Assembly: GCA_020438665.1 (NCBI GenBank)
Contig: JAGQUE010000507.1
Span: 1 to 6,290, forward strand
Length of the DNA stretch: 6,290 nt
Direction: 5' to 3'
Origin: Nocardioidaceae bacterium
GTDB taxonomy: Bacteria > Actinomycetota > Actinomycetes > Propionibacteriales > Nocardioidaceae
Shown piece after piece: positions 1 to 5,521 of this stretch. The notes under the pieces are model-generated. The model worked only from the letters and a program-made list of their open reading frames with translations. It did not search any database and was not told the origin of the DNA. The first letter of the stretch is position 1. Every line of letters begins with the position of its first letter. Both the position numbers and the translations under genes were made by a program.

Positions 1-158
1 GCCGCGGCGGCGATCAGGACCGCCACCACGGGATGGTCCCGACCCAGCCACCACCACGCCAGGGCCAGGCCCAGGACGTCGAGGGTCCAGGCGAGCGCCC
101 GGTCGAGGGCGAACGCGGAGAACCGCCGGTCGGGACCGGCGGGGCGCAGGGGTGTCAT
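1..158 (-). CDS. RDD-family membrane protein, N-terminal part (cut by left window edge)
   Basis: Only the first 52 codons are in the window; the C-terminus lies beyond base 1. The ATG at 158 follows the FHA-gene stop by 19 bases, with a G-run about 10 bases upstream as a weak ribosome binding site. The peptide begins with a short polar stretch and then reads RRFSAFALDRALAW (Arg12, Asp19, possibly Asp27). This fits the start of RDD proteins, where an Arg and Asp residues lie at the beginning of the first membrane helix. A hydrophobic helix rich in L, A and W (about residues 21-39) follows, then a short polar turn (GRDHP) and the start of a second hydrophobic stretch. RDD proteins are small multi-pass membrane proteins, with transport or ion-related roles shown for a few members. 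The position as third gene of a phosphatase/FHA unit suggests a membrane component of that signalling cluster, which is inference. The family call rests on about 50 residues; another small membrane protein is possible. Confidence 0.62.
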   Translation of the reverse strand, partial: MTPLRPAGPDRRFSAFALDRALAWTLDVLGLALAWWWLGRDHPVVAVLIAAA

Positions 159-177
159 CGGGACGGGCAGCCCCCGG

Positions 178-1584
178 TCACGGCACGGTGACCTGAATGG
201 TCACGCCGTCGCCCAGGTCGATGATCGAGCCCGGGTGGAGCTGGATCGCGATCCCGGGCTTGAGGTCCTCGGGCGCCAGCCCCGGCTGCACCAGGACGGT
301 GCCGTTGGTGGAGCCCAGGTCGGTCACGACGGCGGAGCCGGTGTCGGCGCCGGCACCGGGCCGGACCTCGAGGTGGGTCGAGGAGATCTCCTGGTGGGGG
401 CTGGGCACGCTCACCAGCCGCGGGTTGTCACCACTGGCGAACCGACGCGCCTCGGGTGACCGGCCCACGAGCACCGGGCGATCGACGTCCACGATGTCGC
501 CGCTGGAGAAGAGCAGGCGGGCCACCGGTCGTCCGGCCGGCACGGGGGGCGTCGGCGGCGGCGCGGCGGGGATGCCGGGCTCGGGCCGGGAGAAGTCGGG
601 CGGCTCGGGGTGACCGTCGGAGGTGGGCGCGTCGTCGGCGATGGCGTCGCGCCACGACGGCCCGGGCGGAGTCGCGGGCAGCACCTCGGTCGGCGCCGCC
701 GGCGGGGCGTAGGGCGCGTCGAGCGGGTGAGGCTCCGGCGTCGGGAACGGCTCGGGAGCGGGGAAGGGCTCCGGAGCGGGGAACGGCTCGGGGGTGAACG
801 GGTCGGTGGGTCCGCCGTCGAGCGGTCCCGGCTCGTCGGCGTGGGACGGCCCCCCGATGGCGGGCTCTTCGAACGCGGGCTCATCGGCAGCCGGCTCCGC
901 CGCTGGCGTGGGCTCCTCGACGGGCGCGGCATCCTCGGCGACCACGGGCTCGACGTACGGCTCGGGATCGGGCAGCACCGGCTCCGGCTCGACCACCGGC
1001 TCGGGCTCGGGCTCGGCGACGGGCACCGCGTCGGGCACCGCGTCGGGCATCTCCATGCCCACGGAGAGGTCGTCGTCGTACTCGTCCAGCCCCCCGGCGA
1101 GCACCATCGGCTCCTCGTCGGGGTCGTGGTGGCGGGCGGAGCGGAACGGCGGCAGCTCCATGCGGGCCAGCCGCACGAGGCCGTGGGTGATCTCCATCTC
1201 CTCGCCGTCGTCCTCGGTCGGCTCGACCTGGATGAACAGCTGGGAGACGTCGGGGATGGTGCGCTCGACCCAGGTCGTCTCCGAGGAGCCGGCCACCTCG
1301 ACCATGCCGCCGTCGGAGACGAACGCCGCCACGGCCGGACCGCGGAGCACGATCTTGGTGCCCTGCTCGGTGTCGCTCACCAGGACGAAGCCCGGCAGGT
1401 CGCGCAACCCCGTCGCCAGGATGGCGTCGAGGACCTCGTCGAAGCCGGCACCCTCGTCGACGAGCTCCCAGACCCCGGCCACACGTGACTTCTCCGAGGG
1501 AGGAAGCAGCACGCTGGCGTTCTGGCCGAAGATCCCGAACCACCCTCCGGGGCGGTAGGCACGGCGCTGGGGAGAGTCCGTCAT
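178..1584 (-). CDS. FHA domain-containing protein with long acidic/proline-rich linker
   Basis: A 468-residue protein that should bind phosphothreonine peptides through a C-terminal forkhead-associated domain (about residues 355-468). The FHA signature is complete: VGR at 373-375, SSTH at 401-404 and DLGSTNGT at 422-429. The N-terminal 145 residues form a separate, probably globular region that I cannot assign to a family. Residues about 150-350 are a low-complexity linker rich in Glu, Asp, Pro and Ala, with EPFPAP-type tandem repeats at 266-287. No signal peptide or membrane segment is seen, so it is probably cytosolic. The ATG at 1584 was chosen because it overlaps the phosphatase TGA as ATGA and has AGGGG 8 bases upstream; an open frame continues to 2112 but only as a shadow of the phosphatase gene. 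The overlap implies translational coupling. FHA proteins beside PP2C phosphatases usually act as readers of Ser/Thr-kinase targets; the kinase itself is not in view. Confidence 0.9.
   Translation of the reverse strand: MTDSPQRRAYRPGGWFGIFGQNASVLLPPSEKSRVAGVWELVDEGAGFDEVLDAILATGLRDLPGFVLVSDTEQGTKIVLRGPAVAAFVSDGGMVEVAGSSETTWVERTIPDVSQLFIQVEPTEDDGEEMEITHGLVRLARMELPPFRSARHHDPDEEPMVLAGGLDEYDDDLSVGMEMPDAVPDAVPVAEPEPEPVVEPEPVLPDPEPYVEPVVAEDAAPVEEPTPAAEPAADEPAFEEPAIGGPSHADEPGPLDGGPTDPFTPEPFPAPEPFPAPEPFPTPEPHPLDAPYAPPAAPTEVLPATPPGPSWRDAIADDAPTSDGHPEPPDFSRPEPGIPAAPPPTPPVPAGRPVARLLFSSGDIVDVDRPVLVGRSPEARRFASGDNPRLVSVPSPHQEISSTHLEVRPGAGADTGSAVVTDLGSTNGTVLVQPGLAPEDLKPGIAIQLHPGSIIDLGDGVTIQVTVP
724..789 (-). 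repeat. 18-bp tandem repeat encoding EPFPAP units
   Basis: Inside the linker of the FHA gene, three consecutive 18-base units lie at 736-753, 754-771 and 772-789, followed by a partial fourth unit at 724-735. On the coding strand they read EPFPAP, EPFPAP, EPFPTP and EPHP. The units differ at only a few positions, mostly synonymous or a conservative Ala-to-Thr change. This suggests growth by replication slippage within an extended Pro-rich linker. Confidence 0.85.
1021..1044 (-). repeat. Perfect 12-bp direct tandem repeat in FHA-protein linker
   Basis: Two identical 12-base copies (gggcaccgcgtc on the plus strand) lie side by side at 1021-1032 and 1033-1044, and the next bases begin a third, diverged copy. 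They encode the DAVPDAVP stretch near residues 181-189 of the FHA protein. This looks like a recent in-frame duplication in a disordered segment. Confidence 0.8.
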
Positions 1585-2402
1585 GGCAGAGCCCCTAACT
1601 TGTCCTCGAGACTGACGCGCTGGCGCGTGGCGTCCTGGGTATCCCTGGCCAACCATCCCACCACATCCACGACCACCGCGGTGGCGTTGTCCCGACCCCC
1701 GGCCTCGACCGCCGCGGCCACGAGCCGATCCGCGGCGCTGCGCGGGTCGTCGGTCTGGACCAGGATCTCGGCGACGGCGGGTTCGTCGAGCATGCCGGTC
1801 ACCCCGTCCGAGCAGAGCAGCAGCCGCTCGGCCTGGGGCAGCGGCAGCAGGAAGAAGTCGGGCTCGACCTCCTCGGGACCCCCGAGAGCGCGGGTGATCA
1901 CATGGCGCTCGGGGTGGGTCGCGACCTCCTCGGGCGTGATGGTCCCCGCGTCGACGAGCTCCTGGACCACCGAGTGGTCGCGGCTGACCTGCTCGAGCCG
2001 GCCGTGGTGGAGGCGGTAGGCGCGGGAGTCGCCGAGGTTGGCGATCAGCCACGAGGGACGGTCGCCGTCCTGGACGACGATCGCGATGACGGCCGTGGTG
2101 CCGGAGTACCACTGCGGCGAGCCGCCGGCGCGGTTGCGGGCGGCGTACTCGAGGATGCGGCGCTGGCAGGTGCGCAGCACGTCGGTGACCCGCCGCCCGG
2201 CGGCGTGCGGGTCGAGCTCGTCACCGCCGAAGCGGCCGAACTCCTCGGCGACGATGGCGCTCGCCACATCACCCCCGTCATGACCACCCATGCCGTCGGC
2301 CACCAGGAAGACTGGGGGGCTGGCGAGGTAGGAGTCCTCGTTGACGGTGCGCACCCGGCCGACGTCGGTCGCGGCCCCGTAGTGCAGCTCGACCCGGGTC
2401 AT
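1581..2402 (-). CDS. PP2C-family (PPM) serine/threonine protein phosphatase
   Basis: A 273-residue metal-dependent phosphatase that removes phosphate from Ser/Thr residues of proteins, using a two-metal (Mn/Mg) centre. The PPM motifs occur in order: VRTVNED at 17-23, VADGMGGH at 34-41 (Asp36 and Gly37 as metal ligands), SGTT at 100-103, NLGDSRAY at 122-129, SRDHS at 140-144, HVITRALG at 167-174, LLCSDGVTG at 195-203 (Asp199 metal ligand) and GRDNATAVVV at 236-245 (Asp238 metal ligand). All expected acidic ligands are present, so it should be active. It is a single catalytic domain with no membrane helix, unlike mycobacterial PstP, which is membrane-anchored. The ATG at 2402 starts exactly where PP2C homology begins and has AGGGTGG about 6 bases upstream; the much longer open frame to 3782 is antisense to the next gene. 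Its TGA overlaps the FHA-gene ATG by 4 bases. It is probably the first gene of the unit. Substrates and partner kinase are unknown. Confidence 0.95.
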   Translation of the reverse strand: MTRVELHYGAATDVGRVRTVNEDSYLASPPVFLVADGMGGHDGGDVASAIVAEEFGRFGGDELDPHAAGRRVTDVLRTCQRRILEYAARNRAGGSPQWYSGTTAVIAIVVQDGDRPSWLIANLGDSRAYRLHHGRLEQVSRDHSVVQELVDAGTITPEEVATHPERHVITRALGGPEEVEPDFFLLPLPQAERLLLCSDGVTGMLDEPAVAEILVQTDDPRSAADRLVAAAVEAGGRDNATAVVVDVVGWLARDTQDATRQRVSLEDKLGALP

Positions 2403-2475
2403 GCGACCACCCTGGGGCCACGCTCGCCGCAACGCAAGGACCTTGGCCTCACGACACGGCAGTAGCGTGGGAGGG
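2403..2475. promoter_or_regulatory. Divergent intergenic promoter region
   Basis: These 73 bases separate the divergent starts of the phosphatase gene (minus) and the helicase-associated gene (plus), so promoters for both units must lie here or just inside the genes. On the plus side a -10-like hexamer is present (listed separately). On the minus side a ribosome binding site (AGGGTGG) precedes the phosphatase ATG, but I cannot point to a convincing -10/-35 pair. No strong inverted repeat or operator is evident by eye. Confidence 0.6.
2463..2468 (+). promoter_or_regulatory. Candidate -10 element (TAGCGT) for a leaderless transcript
   Basis: TAGCGT matches the actinobacterial -10 consensus TAnnnT and ends 7 bases before the ATG at 2476, which places the expected transcription start on the start codon itself. 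A TTG-containing -35 candidate (TTGGCC, 2443-2448) is only 14 bases away, shorter than usual, so the -35 is doubtful. The G-rich heptamer between hexamer and ATG could instead be read as a Shine-Dalgarno sequence, but it abuts the ATG and so is badly spaced for that role. Confidence 0.45.
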
Positions 2476-4746
2476 ATGCCCTCGACCGCCGCGCCCCGCA
2501 CCCTCGCCGACCAGCTGCGCAGCTGGCCCGACGAGCGCCTGGCCGCGCTGTTGCGGGCTCGACCCGACCTGGCCAGCCCGGCTCCGCACGACTCCGGGCA
2601 GCTGGCCGCGCGGGCCGCCGTACGAGCGTCGCTGCTGCGAGCCATGGACGGGCTGACCCGGCTGGAGCTGACGGTGCTGGAGGCGCTCGCGGCCCTCGGC
2701 CCGGCAGGGTCCGACGAGCTCCGCGCGTGGGTGCATGCCGACCCGGCGGCGACCGATGCTGCACTGGACCGGCTGCTCGGGCTGGTCCTCGCCTGGGAGT
2801 CGCCCCAGGGACTGCGGACGCTGACCGGGGTGCTCGAGGGCCTCACCGGCTCGGCGGCGTCGACCGGCCTGCACCCACGAAGCCCGTCGCCGGCCGCGGC
2901 GGAGGAGGTGGCGCGCCGGCTGGCCTCGGTGAGCCCGGCCGCCCTGGCGCTGCTCGACCACCTCGACGCCAACGGCGGCGAGGGCACCACCTCGGCGACA
3001 TCGCCTGCCGACGGGGCCGCGCCGACACCGGTCCAGGAGCTGCTGGCCGCCCGTCTCGTGCTGCCTCGGGCCTCGGGCTTCGTCGTCCTCCCCGGCGAGG
3101 TGGCCGTCGCGGTGCGCGGTGGCCGCACTACCCGCGAGCCCGCCGACGCCGTGCCCGAGCTCGCGACGACCTCGCGCGACGCCACGCTGGTCGCGCGCGC
3201 CGCGGCCGGGGCGGCGTTCGAGCTCGTCCGCCGCGTCGAGCTCCTCCTCGAGCACTGGGGCACCCGCCCGCCGCTCGCGCTGCGGTCGGGCGGCCTCGGG
3301 GTCCGCGACCTCAAGGCGGCGGCCCAGCTGCTGCACGTCGACGAGGCCGCGGCGGCACTCGTCGTCGAGGTGGCCGCCGCCGCGCAGCTGGTCACCACGG
3401 GCTCGGCTGCGGGGGACCCGGCGTGGCTCCCGACCGACGCCTTCGACCAGTGGGCCGTCGAGCCGCCGGCCGTGCGGTGGGTGCGGCTGGTCCGCGCGTG
3501 GCTGGACAGCTCGCGGCTGGCCGCGCTGGTCGGCAGCAAGGACCGCAGCGGCGCGAAGTCCTGGAACGCGCTGGCGCCCGAGATGTCGAGCGTCTTCGCC
3601 GTCGAGAGCCGGCGGATGGCGCTGGCGTCGCTGGCGTCGCTGCCGCCGGGTGAGGTGCTGGCGGCCGGTACCGGGCTGCCCTCGCTGGTCGCGCGGGTCG
3701 CCTGGCAGCGACCCCGTCGACCGGCCAGCCGCGCCCAGCTGGTGGCCTGGGCGATCGCCGAGGCGGCGGCGCTCGGCGTCACCGGACTCGACGCCCTAGC
3801 CGCGCCGGGTCGGCTGCTCCTGGAGGGCGACGACGAGGCGGCGGCCGCCGCGCTGGAACCCGATCTGCCGGAGGAGGTCGACCACGTGCTGATCCAGGCC
3901 GACCTGACGGCGGTGGCCCCGGGCCCGCTCGTCCCGGATCGTGCGCGGACCCTTCACCTGCTGGCCGACATCGAGTCGCGCGGGGGTGCCACGGTCTATC
4001 GCTTCACCGGAACATCGGTGCGGCGCGCCTTCGACGCCGGCTGGTCGGCCGGCGAGGTCCACGACTTCCTCACGACGGTGTCGCGGACCCCGGTCCCCCA
4101 GCCGCTGACCTATCTCGTCGACGACGTCTCCCGCACCTTCGGCACGTTGCGGGTCGGCCACGCCGAGGCGTTCCTGCGCACCGACGACGAAGCCGCGCTG
4201 GCCGAGCTGCTGCACCACCCCCAGGCCGGGACGCTCGGGCTGCGGCGCATCGCACCGACGGTGCTCGTCAGCACGGTCCCGATCGACGAGCTGGTGGCGC
4301 GGCTGCGCGAGATCGGGTCCGCTCCGGTCGTCGAGGCCGCCGATGGCACGGTCCATCTCGCCCGCCCCGACCGCCATCGCACCCGCACGCCGCGCGACCG
4401 GCGTCCCCTGGGGCTGTCGGCGGCCCGTGAGGCCGCGACCGTCACCGCCGTGGTCACCGCGCTGCGGGCTGGTGACCGGGCGGCCGCCTCACGGCCACGC
4501 TCGGCCGGCACCACCAGCCCCGCCGACAGCCTCACCGCACTGCGCGACGCCGTCGAGGCGCGGGCGACGGTCACGATCGGCTATGTCGACCACCACGGCA
4601 CGTCCACCGAGCGCGTGGTCGACCCGCTCGCGGTCGAGGGCGGCCAGCTGACCGCCTATGACCATCGCAGCGACGACCGCCGCAGCTTTGCCCTCCACCG
4701 GATCACCACGGTGCGGGCCCTCCCCCAGGCGGTCGACCCTGGCTGA
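2476..4746 (+). CDS. Helicase-associated protein: XPB/Ssl2 N-terminal-like (Helicase_C_3) domain with WYL-like C-terminus
   Basis: A 756-residue protein resembling the actinobacterial 'helicase-associated domain' proteins encoded near XPB; from memory, mycobacterial Rv0862c beside XPB (Rv0861c) is the matching case and is of similar length. Despite the domain name, I see no Walker A or DEAD box, so it is not itself a helicase. Residues about 5-95 are helical (DQLRSWPDERLAALL, then LTRLELTVLEALAAL) and look like winged-helix material. The middle is Ala/Leu-rich. Residues about 470-596 carry the Helicase_C_3 pattern: HVLIQADLTAV, then GATVYRFT, DAGWS, SRTPVPQPLTYLVDDV, LRVG and GLRRIAPTVL. Residues about 686-752 resemble a WYL domain (VTIGYVDHHG, then RVVDPLAVEGGQLTAYDHR and RSFALHRITTV). 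ATG 2476 was preferred to the in-frame ATG at 2401 because the latter would overlap the divergent phosphatase start and sit upstream of the -10-like hexamer. It probably assists or regulates XPB in DNA repair; this is inference from family and context. Confidence 0.88.
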   Translation: MPSTAAPRTLADQLRSWPDERLAALLRARPDLASPAPHDSGQLAARAAVRASLLRAMDGLTRLELTVLEALAALGPAGSDELRAWVHADPAATDAALDRLLGLVLAWESPQGLRTLTGVLEGLTGSAASTGLHPRSPSPAAAEEVARRLASVSPAALALLDHLDANGGEGTTSATSPADGAAPTPVQELLAARLVLPRASGFVVLPGEVAVAVRGGRTTREPADAVPELATTSRDATLVARAAAGAAFELVRRVELLLEHWGTRPPLALRSGGLGVRDLKAAAQLLHVDEAAAALVVEVAAAAQLVTTGSAAGDPAWLPTDAFDQWAVEPPAVRWVRLVRAWLDSSRLAALVGSKDRSGAKSWNALAPEMSSVFAVESRRMALASLASLPPGEVLAAGTGLPSLVARVAWQRPRRPASRAQLVAWAIAEAAALGVTGLDALAAPGRLLLEGDDEAAAAALEPDLPEEVDHVLIQADLTAVAPGPLVPDRARTLHLLADIESRGGATVYRFTGTSVRRAFDAGWSAGEVHDFLTTVSRTPVPQPLTYLVDDVSRTFGTLRVGHAEAFLRTDDEAALAELLHHPQAGTLGLRRIAPTVLVSTVPIDELVARLREIGSAPVVEAADGTVHLARPDRHRTRTPRDRRPLGLSAAREAATVTAVVTALRAGDRAAASRPRSAGTTSPADSLTALRDAVEARATVTIGYVDHHGTSTERVVDPLAVEGGQLTAYDHRSDDRRSFALHRITTVRALPQAVDPG

Positions 4747-5512
4747 CGTCGACGCCCTCATCCGCCGGCTGCGGGCCGCCGGCTGCGTGTTCGCCGAGGA
4801 CGAGGCCCGGCTCCTCGTCGACGCCGCGCCCTCCCCCGAGGCGCTGGAGTCGATGGTGACCCGACGCGTGGGCGGAGAGCCGCTGGAGCACGTGCTCGGC
4901 TGGGTCGCGTTCGCGGGACTGCGGCTGATGGTCGCGCCGGGGGTGTTCGTGCCACGCCGGCGCACCGAGCTGCTCGCCGACGTCGCCGCGACACATCTGC
5001 GCGGCGCCGATGAGCCCGTGCTGGTCGAGCTCTGCTGCGGGGTCGGAGCCGTGAGTGCGGCCGTCCTGGCCGCGCTCCCCCGCGTGCTCGTCCACGCGAG
5101 CGATCTCGACCCGGCTGCTGTCGCGTGCGCCAGGGCCAACCTGCCCCTCTCGGCGGAGGTCGCGGTCGGCGATCTCGACGGCGCCGTCCCGGGCGGCCTG
5201 CACGGTCGCGTCGACGTGCTCGTCGCCAACACGCCGTACGTCCCGAGCCGAGAGGTCGCGACGATGCCGAGGGAGGCGCGCGACCACGAGCCGCTGCTCG
5301 CCCTCGACGGCGGCGCCGACGGCCTGGCGCTGGCCCGGCGGGTGGTCGCGGTGACGGGTCGCTGGCTGCGGCCGGGCGGAATCGTCGCGATCGAGACGAG
5401 CATCGCGCAGGCGCCCGTGCTGGCCGCCGCGATGGCGGCGGCCGGGCTCACGGCGGCCGTCCGAAGCGACTTCGACCGGGACGCCACCGCGGTTGTCGGG
5501 ACGGCTCCGTAG
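4658..5512 (+). CDS. Putative protein N5-glutamine methyltransferase (PrmC/HemK-related)
   Basis: An S-adenosylmethionine-dependent methyltransferase of the PrmC-related group annotated as putative protein N5-glutamine methyltransferases; true PrmC methylates the GGQ glutamine of release factors. From the ATG at 4658 it has 284 residues. The PrmC-type N-terminal domain ends in GEPLEHVLG (73-81) and VFVPRRRTELL (96-106). The SAM-binding loop is ELCCGVG (124-130) and the acidic ribose-binding stretch is SDLD (148-151). The catalytic-loop position reads NTPY (191-194) instead of NPPY, and HEPLLALDGGADGL follows at 210-223, as in PrmC relatives. The start is uncertain. ATG 4658 gives an 89-base overlap with the upstream gene, and its first 27 residues look like out-of-frame translation of it. 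TTG at 4688 is another option. A CTG at 4739 follows AGGCGG by 6 bases and begins right where homology seems to start (ADVDALIRRLRAAGC), giving about 258 residues. The substrate cannot be read from sequence. Confidence 0.85.
   Translation: MTIAATTAAALPSTGSPRCGPSPRRSTLADVDALIRRLRAAGCVFAEDEARLLVDAAPSPEALESMVTRRVGGEPLEHVLGWVAFAGLRLMVAPGVFVPRRRTELLADVAATHLRGADEPVLVELCCGVGAVSAAVLAALPRVLVHASDLDPAAVACARANLPLSAEVAVGDLDGAVPGGLHGRVDVLVANTPYVPSREVATMPREARDHEPLLALDGGADGLALARRVVAVTGRWLRPGGIVAIETSIAQAPVLAAAMAAAGLTAAVRSDFDRDATAVVGTAP
4727..4732 (+). promoter_or_regulatory. Candidate ribosome binding site for an internal CTG start of the methyltransferase
   Basis: AGGCGG lies 6 bases before the CTG at 4739, which is in frame with the methyltransferase and coincides with the beginning of its family-like N-terminus. 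If used, the gene would overlap the preceding stop (4744-4746) by only 8 bases, a typical coupled arrangement. The match to a Shine-Dalgarno sequence is partial, and such hexamers are common in high-GC DNA. Confidence 0.35.
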
Positions 5513-5515
5513 GAT
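5510..5515 (+). promoter_or_regulatory. Candidate -10 element (TAGGAT) for leaderless XPB transcript
   Basis: TAGGAT fits TAnnnT and closely resembles the TATAAT-type -10. It ends 6 bases before the GTG start at 5522, so transcription would begin at or within a base of the start codon. Its first three bases are the TAG stop of the methyltransferase. No well-spaced -35 is visible: TTGTCG at 5493-5498 leaves only 11 bases. No Shine-Dalgarno-like sequence precedes the GTG closely, which supports a leaderless reading. Confidence 0.5.
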
Positions 5516-5521
5516 TCCCGA

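Noticed and set aside
610..1558. Plus-strand open frames opposite the FHA gene (610-1488 and 794-1558)
   Set aside because: The Gly/Ser/Thr-rich sequence mirrors the Pro/Glu-rich linker on the other strand, and there is no ribosome binding site or recognisable domain.
1585..2112. Longer reading of the FHA gene starting at 2112 (644 residues)
   Set aside because: The extra 176 residues are Arg/Gly-rich antisense-style translation of the phosphatase region in another frame. The ATG at 1584 has a Shine-Dalgarno sequence and the classic ATGA overlap.
2401..2475. Upstream ATG at 2401 for the helicase-associated gene
   Set aside because: It would overlap the start codon of the divergent phosphatase gene and place the start upstream of the -10-like hexamer. 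The added residues show no family character.
2403..3782. Longer reading of the PP2C gene starting at 3782 (733 residues)
   Set aside because: The added 460 residues are Ser/Ala/Arg-rich and antisense to the helicase-associated gene. PP2C homology starts exactly at the ATG at 2402.
5493..5498. TTGTCG as a -35 box for the XPB promoter
   Set aside because: The spacing to TAGGAT is only 11 bases, well below the usual 16-19, so it is not credible as a sigma70-type -35 partner.
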